From NCBI GenBank assembly GCA_034670405.1, contig JAXDDX010000002.1:5919501-5983500 (forward strand): a stretch of DNA of 64,000 nucleotides, written 5' to 3'. A program made the position numbers and the translations under genes. Under the pieces are notes generated by a model. That model was given only the letters and a program-made list of their open reading frames with translations. It made no database searches and was not told the origin of the DNA. This document shows, in pieces, positions 13,201 to 23,039 of this stretch (the stretch's first letter is position 1; every line of letters starts with the position of its first letter). The stretch comes from Hoplostethus atlanticus (Eukaryota > Chordata > Actinopteri > Trachichthyiformes > Trachichthyidae).

Positions 13201-14923
13201 AAACCAGCTACCCTGATTTTGAAGCCTTCTAAAATGTTTTGTACAATATGCCGTAAAGTAAAAGACAAATTACCTGGAGGGGTCAGCAGCAGAAGGGGTC
13301 GGAGGCGGTTCCCATGAAGACAGGAATAACGCATGTTTCCAATTTCAGAGGAAGAGGTGAGATGCTGAGCCAGGCCTGCCAGGTAGACAGCCCGTTTCCT
13401 GGGATACCTCTGGTTAAGAACATCCTTAGGGTGGAGGACATCCTAAAGGGGAAAGATAAGCAGACGGAGATTATCAGTGTCTCATGAACTAATCTCTGTA
13501 TGAATGACATATAACACGTTTCTGTCCATGCTTGAAGGTCTGTTTACGTTACATTGGATGACTTACAGCAGGGATTGTGACAGCCAGGTCCACCGTGATG
13601 CGTGGTTTGGTGCAGGTGCCCAGAGGGTAGCTGCCTATCAGATTAACAGAAGTGGGAGGAGCCATGTGGAATTTGCCCTTGGATGCCTTGGGTACCAGGA
13701 GGAAAGGAACCTTCACTGCACCGGATAGCCAGGACAGGTCACTTAGCTGGACACATGGAGAAATTAATGAATAACATCATAGTTAAGGCAAAATGGATAG
13801 TCTAGTTCATTAATCCATGCCCAATTATGGAGCATTTCTGACACTCAAAGTATTGCGTACCTCAACTTCTGGTGAATGCGGCACAGTCTGGAGCAGCTTG
13901 GTGACTGTCTGGATGAAGGAATCTATTTGCTGTTTCTTACGTTCACTCAGGGCAACCTCTTTGAGCAACTCTTCCATCTGTTAATGGAGATAGATTTGGG
14001 GTAGATTTAGTATTAGTGCAAGCCAATATTTTTCAGAAATGTTTGAGGGAATTCTTCTGTAACTATTGTTTATATGTCACTGTGACTATGAGACCACAGG
14101 CTTGTTTATTGGTAAGGGCTGTAGATTCATAACATCACCCCATTCCTTTACCTTTCCAGTTCAGAAGGCAAACAGAGAGAATACCAAAATATATTTTTAT
14201 ATAATGCTCATGCTAGTAAATTAGATGTCTCACCTGCATTTTGAGCAGGCTGCAGTGAAATAGGCTCTCAGCCTCTTTCAGCTGGTTTAGCTCCTCTGCT
14301 GTAGGGGGTCTGTACAGGTCATTCCGGGACAGCTTTACGGGCCGAACGACCACCTCATCCCCTCCGGCCTCATCCGGTTTGCTTCGCTTGACTTTAACAG
14401 GAGCATTTCCCTCTTCCTCGTCGTGGGATGAGTCTGACGGAATCATCTGTGCAACGACAGCAGCACCACGGGTAAAAAGTGGTGGCAACAACAGCTTAGT
14501 TTGATTTAACGTTCACACTAAGTGGTGCCCATAAGGCATTATAAACACACTGCACATACATGATAATAATTTGAATCAGAGCATGATATAATAAACGCAA
14601 TGTCCCAAAAAATAGGGAGAAGCAGACTTTATGGGGCAACTGGCATGATATTAGACTGAATGTTTTCTGATGTTTGTAATACAAGTTTATCTAAGTTTCT
14701 GATGGTCTTATAATAGTCTTCTAGCAATCACAATACACTTCAAGTGTTAGAGATTTAATTTGTGGGCAACGGAAGTAACCAGTCTCCTGGACATTTGGTC
14801 ATTCGGAGTAAAAACTGCTCAGTGAGTTAAGCAGCTAGCTAGCTACCAAACAGTTAATGTGACTTGTGTTAATGTGTGTGTTGCCACCCTTACCTCCTCT
14901 GCGTCCTGCGTTTCCTTTTTCAT
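1..14923 (-). CDS. nol6: nol6, nucleolar protein 6 (Nrap/Utp22 family), 24 coding exons, 3' end off the left edge
   Basis: NOL6 is a nucleolar SSU-processome (UtpC) protein with nucleotidyltransferase-like folds, needed for pre-18S rRNA processing. Coding exons on minus: 14894-14923, 14234-14446, 13861-13977, 13567-13746, 13274-13442, 12974-13108, 12535-12698, 12266-12386, 12087-12145, 11877-11978, 11657-11772, 10964-11141, 10565-10687, 9743-9888, 5989-6064, 5725-5865, 5396-5513, 4623-4777, 4248-4411, 3110-3262, 2861-2958, 2570-2694, 378-467 and 1-180. All phases join, giving 1051 codons here; human NOL6 is about 1146 residues. Diagnostic stretches are VKLSRNDLYRPPTAEELNQL, LRRFQDGAITEAVLW, HADIPESCVRYVG, LEGLPLSITSVQGAHPALRY and VGFLRFLHLLSSFDWRNNPL. 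The start MKKETQDAEE is the first in-frame ATG of exon 1, with a good GAG|gtaagg donor. One intron (2695-2860) uses a GC donor. Exon 4 needs the upstream acceptor at 13746, because the nearer AG would put a stop in frame. Two genes are nested in its introns on plus. Confidence 0.96.
297..339. repeat. (TG)n microsatellite
   Basis: About 21 TG units in the last nol6 intron, just 3' (in gene sense) of the donor of the 378-467 exon. Confidence 0.95.
721..783 (-). repeat. tRNA-like SINE fragment
   Basis: On minus it reads GGCATCCTGGTGGCTTAGTT and continues with a GGTTGAGGC segment, an A-box-like tRNA head followed by unrelated sequence. It resembles the head of a teleost SINE. No B box or tail is preserved, so this is a weak call. 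Confidence 0.4.
1310..1317 (+). promoter_or_regulatory. CRE-like element upstream of CART
   Basis: GACGTCAC (core ACGTCA at 1311-1316) lies ~35 bp upstream of the TATA box. A second degenerate copy, TGATGACG, lies at 1292-1299. A cAMP response element next to the TATA box is a known feature of mammalian CART promoters, so its presence here supports both the gene call and cAMP/CREB control. Function is inferred. Confidence 0.45.
1349..1355 (+). promoter_or_regulatory. TATA box of the nested CART gene
   Basis: TATAAAG lies about 105 bp upstream of the CART start codon, inside a nol6 intron. It fits a short 5' UTR of roughly 75-80 nt. Mammalian CART genes are known to have a TATA-containing proximal promoter. 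Confidence 0.6.
1460..2283 (+). CDS. cart: CART prepropeptide (cocaine- and amphetamine-regulated transcript family), nested in a nol6 intron
   Basis: Secreted neuropeptide precursor of the CART family (appetite, stress and reward signalling). Three exons, 1460-1606, 1864-1947 and 2176-2283, are joined in phase 0 at GT-AG sites and give 112 residues (human 116). Residues 1-24 are hydrophobic and look like a signal peptide. Exon 3 carries the family core: ALRKGSRIGKLCDC followed by TCNSFLHRCL to the stop. The six canonical cysteines are C78, C84, C96, C98, C104 and C111. Exon borders match the mammalian gene. Differences: the usual KR processing site reads N63-R64, leaving only K70-K71, and an extra cysteine (C74) precedes the core. 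Cleavage after K71 would release a 41-residue peptide, the length of human CART(49-89). The gene lies wholly inside the nol6 intron between 467 and 2570, on the opposite strand. Fish have several CART paralogues; I cannot say which one this is. Confidence 0.93.
3263..4247. other. nol6 intron with a SINE and CA repeats
   Basis: 985 bp intron. It contains CTCA/CA tracts (4021-4073 and 4182-4222) that bracket the SINE at 4074-4183. The rest shows no recognisable feature. Confidence 0.8.
4074..4183 (-). repeat. tRNA-derived SINE
   Basis: On minus it begins with a tRNA-like head (GCCAGCTCAGTCGGTAGAGC, A box; GGGTTTGATCCC, B box). It ends in the tail GTAAGTCGCTTTATATAAAA then GCGTCTGCTAAATGG. The same tail, less mutated, ends the element at 33.53-33.82 kb. 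CA microsatellites flank it on both sides. It is a pol III retroposon, not a working tRNA gene, because no cloverleaf 3' half follows. Confidence 0.75.
4778..5395. other. nol6 intron, AT-rich, with a repeat fragment
   Basis: 618 bp intron. Positions ~5160-5265 resemble the repeat at 23040-23690 (shared phrases AGTTAAAAGCCTAGCTGCTG here versus AGTTAAAAGTCTAGCAGCTG there). Nothing else recognised. Confidence 0.55.
5570..5686 (-). repeat. tRNA-derived SINE, internally deleted
   Basis: On minus the head reads GGCTGCACAGTTCAGTGGTT, then AACACTGTCTCCTCACAG and GGACCCGGGCTCAAAC (B-box-like). At the other end is GGGCAATTTAGAGTCTCCAA on plus. These are the two ends of a high-copy teleost tRNA-like repeat; the middle is missing. 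It spans the 3' part of the exon 16-17 intron of nol6. Confidence 0.6.
6276..8472 (+). CDS. ZBED/hAT transposase-derived gene, two exons, nested in a nol6 intron
   Basis: Exons 6276-7763 and 7912-8472 (GAG|gtaggc ... ttcacag) give a 682-residue open frame. Two N-terminal BED zinc fingers use C23-C26-H43-H48 and C118-C121-H137-H142. The RNase H-like hAT core follows, starting at D234 (TTDCWE). The C-terminal hAT dimerisation region (NPLDWWRV ... SLSSEAGQTF) is complete. At the second catalytic position the family's DN pair reads N301-D302, and the CxxH motif reads C322-F-P-S325, so the transposase is probably inactive while the frame is intact. That suggests a domesticated DNA-binding gene of the ZBED type, although a recently dead hAT copy is not excluded. 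I saw no terminal inverted repeats or 8 bp target duplication by eye. A poly(A) signal AATAAA lies at 8754-8759. It sits opposite in strand to the host gene, in the 3.7 kb intron 6065-9742. Confidence 0.85.
8754..8759 (+). terminator. poly(A) signal of the ZBED gene
   Basis: AATAAA ~280 bp after the stop codon, in the phrase GTGCTATATAAATAAAA, a common end for fish transcripts and repeats. Confidence 0.55.
9213..9571 (+). mobile_element. Solo LTR of a retrotransposon with target-site duplication
   Basis: The 359 bp element starts TGACGACCCCC and ends GGCTGTGACA (TG...CA). The six bases CTACTA occur directly on both sides (9207-9212 and 9572-9577) as a target-site duplication. Inside, in promoter-like order, are TATAAA (9323-9328) and AATAAA (9501-9506). 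No internal gag/pol or second LTR is present, so it is a solo LTR left by recombination. The form resembles teleost Ty3/gypsy LTRs; the family is not determined. It lies downstream of the ZBED gene in the same nol6 intron. Confidence 0.75.
9889..10564. other. nol6 intron with AGGC/AGGT tandem repeat
   Basis: 676 bp intron holding a short tetranucleotide array, (AGGC)n then (AGGT)n, at ~10521-10556 right beside the donor of exon 13. Nothing else recognised. Confidence 0.7.
11142..11656. other. nol6 intron, no feature seen
   Basis: 515 bp of unique-looking sequence between exons 11 and 12. Short open frames here have no recognisable similarity and no support. Confidence 0.7.
14447..14893. other. 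nol6 intron 1
   Basis: 447 bp, AT-rich. An ETS-like CGGAAGT (14769-14775) lies in the half nearer exon 1 and may belong to the promoter region. No other feature seen. Confidence 0.5.
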
Positions 14924-15972
14924 ATTTGATCTGCTAGTTAGGTGATTTGTTCCGATATTTTGTGACTTTGATCAGTACTGCTTCCCGACCATTGCGTTCT
15001 CACATGTGCAAAGGGTCAACCAAACCCCTGTGCAAAACATTTCTCTGATTGGTGTAGACGCAGCACCGATGAACGATGATTGGCTCTCTTCTCCGTAAAC
15101 TTCCTGTCCACCCTATCAAGGTAGGTTGCACGAGCAGTCTTCCGGTTGTGCCTGATTCGTTGGCTACTTTTACTATATACTGTGCCTTTACTGCGTTCAA
15201 CACGGACAAACCTGCAGTAAAGTACTACTACTTATAAAGCAGATGTTTACAGCAGCTGCAACTAAAAGAAGCGGCTTGTTGAACCCGTCTCGGCTATAAT
15301 TGTAGGCCTATTTTAGGGTGGATTTAGCAGGACTTGTGACACCAAAGTAAAGGCCTCCTTATTCCCTCTGTGTGGCAAGGTTTCGAATACGGAGGAAGCC
15401 TTGAAAATACAGACAGCAAAGGAAATTGGAAGTGACTGTTCAAGAGCAATCAAAAACCTACACTGAAAGTTGATTTTCTTAAATAAATGAAAAAGGATGG
15501 ACATGATCTCTCTGTCCTGTTTACTTGCTTCACAGTGTTGTAGTTTATTTATGAAGGACTTTATCTGTCACTACCTTGCTAAGTTGTATGGGAGGCACTG
15601 ATGAAACACACATTCCCTTTCTGCATTAGTACTGGGTAGTAATGAAATAGCACTGACATCAAAGAAACAACAATGTATTGTTTAATAGTTTGTTATGAAC
15701 TTAATTTTATTTCAGAAATGTACAGTGTAACTTCACATTGTATTTCAAATGTATAGACTGACAAATTAACAGAAAATGAAAATCTTTGAAACTGCATGAT
15801 AAATTATGTATGGTCATCTTTCACAACTTACAATGTACAATGTACACATGCCACCTCATGAAGCCTAACCTAGTTGTTTTCATCAGTTTATTTCACATTC
15901 TGTTTTGAATACAGCTATGCAATGTATTTATCACACTATTGTGGTCACACATCAGTGGTCACAGTTCTAGGG
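14924..15972. other. nol6 promoter/5' UTR and c2orf81 3' region
   Basis: Immediately right of the nol6 start codon. An ETS-like CCGGAAG (minus, near 15140) fits a housekeeping promoter without an obvious TATA box. From ~15500 to 15972 the AT-rich sequence is the likely 3' UTR and flank of the minus-strand c2orf81 homologue. Candidate poly(A) signals AATAAA on minus include 15887-15892. No gene seen in between. Confidence 0.5.
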
Positions 15973-18190
15973 TCAGTACAGTGGGGTGACCTGAGGTGAT
16001 GTACCTGTAGTAAGCTGTTCCGCAGAGAACAGTGGCACAACTGGATTGCTTTGCATCGGCCTCAGCCTGGTAGACTGGGCCGCAGGGCACATTTTGAGTG
16101 GGCTAAGTTGGAAACCCTGGGAATCCTTGAGAGAAACACCCTCGACCAAATCCATTGTGTCAAGCCTCACAGTCCCAGAGAAGGGGATAATCCCTTCCCT
16201 TTTACGTCCAGTGGGACTGGACTTCTTCCTGAGGGACAGCCAGACATCAGCCCCATTTCTCCCCTGAAGCTTAGCTGGGTGATCCAGGTAGTTGGTTAAT
16301 GGCTTCAGTGAGTTTACCATCCATTCAGTTTGTTGTTTCTCAGATCTCCGTTCTGCTATGGATAGTCCACTGGGTTTCTTGTTGTGGGATGTTGTGAGGT
16401 TGGTGTCCAAGATCTCATACTGAGGTGTGACATAGTGCTGAGGCAGGCAGACATGACTGAGCCTAGGTATGGGTTGGTAGTCCTCATGTTTATGTAATGA
16501 TTCAAATCTGTGACTACTAATTAAATGTACCCTATTTTCCCCCTGTTTCTCCTTGTCATTTTTTTCTATTGAACCAGACGGGGACCACAGTAATTTGTCT
16601 TCATCGGTGTTGGGAAGTGAGTGAATCTGCCTTCTTTTCTTTCGATCACTTCTTAGTGGTGGGCGAGGGGTAAGTATTCTGTAGTTCCCGCAATCTGCAG
16701 GCTTGCTGGGACTTCTGTCCTTTTCAGATTGCTTTGGTGAGCCACTTTGGGCCGTCACATGGCATTGCTGGCTGGCACTTGGCTCTGTTTCTCCAGCTAT
16801 CTGCCCAATTGCATCCTCCTATTAGAAACAAAGTAGAGCAAAATGATTTTTCATTAGCTCAAGAAAGCTACTCTTTGTGGTTGCTATCATGCCACCTGTA
16901 GACCACTTTCAAAGACTGGCTAATGAAGACATTTTCGATAAGACTAATTTTCTAGTGCTTTTCAAGAGGAATGTTTTCTCTGTCCAGTCGGAAATACAGT
17001 ATACTACTCAGGGAGTAGGGCACTACTGGAATTTCTGAGATTTTGATTAAAAGCATGACACTGTAATTTAATTTAGCCAACATCAATTTGCACTACTACA
17101 AAAAACACAAGTGAAATTCATATACACACATACAGTTTATGGTGCTAGTCTTTATTACAGTCCTAATGGGAGCACAAATGTGCAAAGACACACTGCTTGC
17201 TTGGAAGGCCTATTCCATCATTGTGAAAATGAAACAATGGTGAATCTATCATTATCTATCATTATTATTTGTTTGCTTCTGTTTGTTGCCTTAAGTCTTG
17301 TTCTAAAGCAATATTTGTTCATCCTCTGCCTATTTTTGCAATGATAGATTTGAACTCCCTAGCAAGTGGCATGTCTCTGGAAGTTGTTTTTCATGCTGTT
17401 TATGATGGGAGCCAAAAGCTAAATTACACCACTATTTGCCTTAACTCCAGTCTACTCTATGACAAAGACATTTCCATTATCATCACTTTATAGTATTTGC
17501 TGCATGTTGCAGAAGAGACATAATAAAAGTACCTGTTGAGAAGTGGGGTGAGGTGGAAGTGTAGTGTTTATAACAGGCACACATCCTTGAGCCCAGGAGT
17601 CTGCAGATGTTGGCAGAGGCTCTAAGTCCTCTGTCCTGGAGGCCTCCTCTGGCCCTTCTCCTTCATCTCGGTAGAGGAATTGCCACTCCACAACCTGAAC
17701 CAGGTAGTCATGGGCCCAGGATGTGGAGAAATGCCCCAGCTAGAGGACAGATGGGCAACGTGGAGGTCATTAACATGCCATGTGGTAGAATTGGATTTCA
17801 CCTTTAGTGAAAATGATGCAATCTAAATGATTATTATGTTCTCTCCATGTGCCCTGCAACTGATTGTAATGCACATTATGTGTCAAACAATTATGTGGTG
17901 TCCACTGTGAAAAAAATAAATAAAATAACTGTTTTCCTTCTCAGTTTCACCTGTCTCTGAATGTACCCCTTGAACCAGCTCTCTGTGACCTGGCTCAATA
18001 CTTCCTCCATGATCTCTCCCACTATCTCCTCTCCATCCTCCTGCCTCAACAGGTCCATCCACTGGGCCTGAGTGAGGCGACCTGGGACAATTTCCTCCAC
18101 ATCAGGGTCCTGAGTTTGAGGAGTGTTCGCTTGAACAGAGGATCTGTGTCCACCTTTGTCAGCACGGGACTTGGCAGCAGAGCGGGACAT
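15973..18190 (-). CDS. c2orf81: C2orf81 homologue (DUF4639-type protein), three coding exons
   Basis: Exons 17951-18190, 17533-17739 and 15973-16818 join in phase 0 (CAG|gtgaaa and CAG|gtactt donors) and give 430 residues; human C2orf81 is ~615. Two blocks match the human protein. The first is [19 protein letters not shown] near residues 29-47, followed by acidic [14 protein letters not shown]. The second is [14 protein letters not shown] then [10 protein letters not shown] in exon 2. The long last exon is basic, Ser/Pro-rich, low in predicted order and poorly conserved, with motifs such as RILTPRPPL. The molecular function is not known; I infer none beyond likely cilia/testis expression from the X-box promoter. 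It is head-to-head with wdr54, as I recall for human. The introns (16819-17532, 17740-17950) hold nothing recognised. Confidence 0.88.
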
Positions 18191-18818
18191 CTTGGTTCAG
18201 AGGCTGGTGGTGAAATATGAAGCAAAACTGGAAGAAAAGACATGAATAACAGAAACAAACTGGATGCTAATCATAATGTACAATTTTGACATGTTCACTG
18301 AGCTCCACTGGAAGAATTTAACTATTGAGCTTTCTGGAGGTGTCATGGGCCTAATTGAATGAAACAATTGTGATGCGAAACTTAAAGCATAATTCTACAT
18401 GACTAACTTTAGCTAAGGCAGCAATAAATATATCAGCGTTACTGACCTATCATGGCTTTCGTCATTTACTAGGTAACATTAATAGGTTGTTGTCACGTAA
18501 CGGTAGTCTTCAAGTCAGGAAAAAAACGTAAAACGCCTACGTTAACGATACCAGACTAGGGTTTGGGCGGGGCAATTATTTATTATTTTGCAAAACGTCC
18601 AACCACGAGGTTACGTATATTATAGTATGAAAACAACTTTTATACAACGTTTATAACTTACCTTATACCAATACGAACTGAAAAAGGTGCACTAGACAAT
18701 ATTTACCACACTTCTCTGCACCCTCTTTTCTGTAGAGGGGTTGCTAAGCAACTGAATACGCCAACCTTTAGGGTACGTAAGAATCCATGACGTAATACGC
18801 AGAGGTGGAGCTGTCTCT
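18191..18818. promoter_or_regulatory. Shared divergent promoter of c2orf81 and wdr54
   Basis: 628 bp separate the two divergent start codons; noncoding 5' exons may lie inside. It contains scattered CpG, a perfect X-box (18740-18752) and a CRE-like TGACGTAA (18788-18795) that lies 24-31 bp from the wdr54 ATG. There is no clear TATA box. It is likely a bidirectional promoter. Confidence 0.6.
18740..18752. promoter_or_regulatory. RFX X-box
   Basis: GTTGCTAAGCAAC is a perfect inverted repeat (GTTGCT / AGCAAC around one A), the form bound by RFX-family factors that drive ciliary genes. It lies ~67 bp upstream of the wdr54 ATG and ~550 bp from the c2orf81 ATG. Confidence 0.6.
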
Positions 18819-20732
18819 ATGGCTGCAGAGGACGCGGAGGTAATCGTCTTGCTAAAGATAGCTAGAAAAGTAGTAAGTTAATGTTAACGCTATCTGTGTT
18901 GATTTATGGCGATAGCGCTATTTTAATTAATCGTCACATAGTGATTTGTTGTGTAATCTGAAGAAAGATTATGTAAAATGTGTTGAACAATACCTGTCGC
19001 TGTCTTTTATGCAGCGTTGTTTAAGTTAGCTTAGCGCTAACGTAAATGATTGCCACCAGTTGCTGCCAAATATGTCTTTGACTTGGGTTTTTAATGAAAA
19101 CTTACTGACGCCATAAATAGTGACACTGACTCAATGTCCTTATCCTCACCAGACTGACATCAGGTGACCCATTATCCTCCTCAACAAACTTACGTGCTAA
19201 GAGAGGATTGCACGATGTATCACAAAGAAAAGAGCATACAGATCAAAAACAGCGCGTCTGCACTCTACAACAACCTCAGCGTGCTGCGCATCTCCCCACG
19301 AAGCCTCACCTACTTCACGGTGGTCCATGCTAATATGGTCAACATGGTCAGCGCGTCCTGGGACGGCCTCAACTACTCCCACCGTCAGCTGCAGTCCAAG
19401 GAGCCTAACGTCGCCACTAGCACCTCACTCATCATGCAGGTGAGACCCCAATGCAACTTTAGTCTAGGTATAATATGTTTGTGTGTGTCCCAAACCAGCT
19501 ATTTTGCCCAGTGACACACGGGTGGCTGAGAGCAGGATTGGATTATTAGAGATGTGTTTCTCAAAGTGTGGGGGATTCCCTCCAGCCAAGGGATCTCCAG
19601 CTAAATGAAAAACAGTGTAATTTTATTTATTCAATCCTTAGAAGTTAACACAATGAGAAACTCTATAATAGTAACTGTTCCCACTATTATGTTCCCACCT
19701 ACAGCATAGATAGTCATTCAATTCTGTACCAAGTCATGTCTAACGACAAAACTCTTCTCATATGTAGTTCCTTAGAACAGATTTTCAATACCTTCCCCTC
19801 TGACAGAAAGGGTGAAGTCTTGCTTGTTTCAAGATGATCATCGTGTCGACATAAGCAATTGGCTTAATCGTAAGAATGAAGAAATCCTTTGGTTTCTTGT
19901 AACAGGCAGCCTGGTGTGTTCTGCCCTCTCGTGATCTCCTAGTGCTGACCTCTCAGAACGGCATCCAGGTAAGTTTGTGTGCGTGCCTGTGTGTGTGTGT
20001 GTGTGTGTGTGTATGCGCATGTATTACTGCAGCCTCTTTTCTTCATTTAACTCTCTTGTTTCAGATGTATGAGTCTGACGGCTCTATCATGGTGTACTGG
20101 CATGCACTGGATACCCCGGACACCCCTACAGGTAAACACTTAAGCTTGAACTTGTCAACCCCCCCACAAATCCTATGTAAACTGTTTGCAGCACACTTAA
20201 TCACTGGAAGACTGACTTGTTTCACTTATTTATCATTGGAAAGAATGATGTGTTTTGCAATGCTGCTTCATGTGAACGTCCCCTTTGGCCATCCCCTAAC
20301 AGTGCCTGTTGTTTGTGTATATGTTCAGAGTTTGTCTACTGTACTGACAGAGCCTATGTGTATCCCAGCTCAGGCCGTGTTTGCCCGAGGGATAGCAGCA
20401 GTGCAGGAGAAATACATATGTGTGGGTGAGTACCATGAAATATTGTTCCTGTGGCTGCTTGGTTCAATACATTTACAAAAACTTAGCAAACAAATACTCT
20501 TGTCGGTCTGTGTCTCTCTCTTTAGGCGTGTCATCTGGTGCGATACTAGTCTTTGACATTCCCAGTAAAGGCAGTAATATCACCCTGTCTGAGGTCCTGG
20601 AGGAGCACAAGGAGTCCATCACTGACATGGCCTCAGAATGCTCTGGAAGCCTGGTATAGGAGTTCGTAGAATTAAAAAGGACATGTTACAGGATAGCCTT
20701 CACTCTTGTATGAATTACAACCCTTCTTGCCC

Positions 20733-20817
<85 letters not shown>

Positions 20818-21489
20818 AGGAGTGCATAGCTGACCTGGTCAGTGCAGATGATGCTGGCAATCTGTGTGTGTGGAAGTCTGGAGAGGAATTTCAGCTGCTC
20901 AACAAGATCCCTGGCTTTGAGTAAGTCTGTTTCACTGTATCATTGTGGAGTCTAGTCTAGAATTTAATACTGACTTAGAAAGTTTGAAAAAGCTTAACTG
21001 GTATAATGGCGACCCCCTCTCATTTCTTCAATCCTCCTTTCTTTTAATTTTCTCTCCATCTTTCCCCCACCTTTACTCTATACATCCTTGTCTCCTCTCC
21101 TCCATGCTCCTCCTTTTCCCTCCCCATCCCTTCTCTTGTTATAACTGTTTCCTTTATTTCCCCTCCCCGCTCTAATCCTCTGTCCATTCTCCTCCTTTTG
21201 CTCTTCTTCATCCCCTCATAATAATAACCCGCTGTCTTCCTCGCCCCTCTCAGTATGAGCTGTTCGTCTGTCAAGTTGTGGAAAGGTACGGCAGTGGCAG
21301 GTTACGGCACAGGCCAGATCCGTCTTTATGAGGCTGTGACGGGGATTCTGCACGCCGAGGTCAACGCCCACGCTCGCTGGATCTACTCCCTGGACATTGC
21401 CCCTTTTTCTGGACTGGTGAGCTTCACAGGCAGAAGGGAGAAGAACGATTTACAATATACATATATATATATATACTCTATACTCTATA

Positions 21490-21539
<50 letters not shown>

Positions 21540-22045
21540 TCTCTATACAACACTAAACACAGAGGGTTTCTCATATCTGTCTATTTATCTTTGTGTGACC
21601 CTCTCCTCATGTTCTTTAGCTTCTGTCTGCTGCTGAGGACTCTCTAGTGAGAGTGTGGCACCTGACCATGACCCCAGAGACCAACAGTGTGGAGGTAACC
21701 AATCGGCTTTCAACAGAATGCAAAGTCAGATAAAATGAATGTATTCTGGTTTCACTAGCAAGGAAGTCCAAAACTAAAGCATAATCTTTGTCAGTCTCCA
21801 GTAGATTCAATATATTGTATTAGGGTTAAACTGGCTTTAAGTGATTAAAAAGGCTGTTTTTTCTCTAGCTCGTAAAGAGTCCCTGACTGTGTGTTTTGCT
21901 CACTTTGTCCTAGATTGCCCATATGTACAATGAGTGCATGACAGACACTCAGATCTGTGGGGCCAAGTTCTGCGACGCGGATGGCTATGCCTTTGCAGTG
22001 ACTGGCTACGACCTGAGTGAGATTATCCGCTACACACAAACATAG
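18819..22045 (+). CDS. wdr54: wdr54, WD repeat-containing protein 54, ten coding exons
   Basis: Exons 18819-18839, 19164-19439, 19906-19968, 20065-20131, 20369-20425, 20526-20653, 20820-20920, 21254-21416, 21620-21694 and 21914-22045 join in frame to 360 residues. It is a beta-propeller WD40 protein. Matches to human WDR54 run its whole length: ALYNNLSVL, LLVLTSQNGIQMYESDG, MVYWHALD, QAVFARGIAA, ILVFDIPSKG, AGYGTGQIRLYEA and CDADGYAFAVTGYDLSEI at the C-terminus. The start is uncertain. The human protein (334 residues) begins at the position of M at 19215 (MYHKEKSI), which would give 336 residues. The upstream ATG in exon 1 (MAAEDAE) is in frame through a plausible GAG|gtaatc donor. The exon 7 acceptor is preceded by an ~88 bp C/CT tract (20730-20817). 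The introns otherwise hold CA, CT and AT microsatellites. Confidence 0.94.
20730..20817. repeat. C-run and (CT)n microsatellite forming a splice polypyrimidine tract
   Basis: About 14 C followed by ~37 CT units, with two CG interruptions, ending directly in CAG at the acceptor of wdr54 exon 7. Confidence 0.95.
21456..21540. repeat. (AT)n/(CT)n composite microsatellite in a wdr54 intron
   Basis: ATAT tract, TACTC repeats, a CT block and a second long TA tract in succession. It is self-complementary and length-prone. Confidence 0.9.
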
Positions 22046-23039
22046 GACATCGCTTGGTCAGGTGAAGGTCCTGCTGAGAGTCTACAAGGACAGGGGTCTG
22101 TATGAATATAACCTTTTTGGGAGACTTGCTGTTTCATAGCATTTCTACAGCTTCTACAAAGGTTAGAAGCAGATGATGCGATTCTTTGTTGGTCAGTAGC
22201 ATATGCTGGTATAGAAACAGTTTATCATTGAATTCTATTTTGTTCCATATCTTCATCATGTTGTCAAAATTTTGCTGCAGTATGAAGATAGCCGATGTTG
22301 CGTGGCATGAATACTCATCTCTATATTTTGAGCTCTCTGATTTGGACAAAATAATTTTATAGTTGGCACATTGCTTCTGTGTTAACTAGAAATGAATGTG
22401 CTAATAGTGGGCCAGTGGCAGACAATTACACAATGTGTAGTGTATTAAAAGTATAATATACTGTTTATTATAGAACAATGTATAAAGTTTAAATGTTTAC
22501 ATATATGTGAATGCAGTTTTAAAAAGTAATAAAACATTCCATTATTCAGCCTTGGATATTGTTTTCAAACTATCAAACAATTGTAAACAAAAGTAAACTT
22601 ACTTTATTTATTAAAAAATACGGTCTTTCCAGGGGATGTCTGCTTCTGATTTTTACATTTCACAGATTCACCAGTAGATGGAGCTCTGGGATAGTTATTT
22701 TGAGAACGGCAATGACAGCGAGCTATAAACAGAGTTCACTAGAGGACAGGGTGGAACTGCCTAAAAAGGTTATGGGCTGAAGACAGACTATTGCAGATGC
22801 TCCACATTGTGATTGGATGATGGGCACCGTGGGCATGGGCACAGATGTAGGAGCAGGCCACTGGCGTCAGCCAATAAACATGGGCATGAGGAATTCACAG
22901 TGGGAGGTGATAAACCATCTCTTTTCATTGTACTGGTCAGTTTATTAGCTGACCTCTCATGCACCTGTCCTCTTCCTGCCCTATGCTAACATGTGAGAGT
23001 CCTCAGTGATAAGGTTTGTTTTTTTACAATCATGATAAA
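22046..23039. other. wdr54 3' UTR and flank
   Basis: AATAAA at 22528-22533, ~485 bp after the stop, is the likely poly(A) signal. The remainder to ~23,039 is unique-looking, with no gene. Confidence 0.6.

Noticed and set aside
13741-13746. Alternative nol6 acceptor CTAAG at 13741/13742
   Set aside because: It would bring a TGA into frame after ...SPEVE; the upstream CAG keeps frame and restores the conserved ELSDLSWL.
20731-20924. Frames reading LSLSLS before wdr54 exon 7
   Set aside because: They are the CT polypyrimidine tract; only 20820-20920 is coding.
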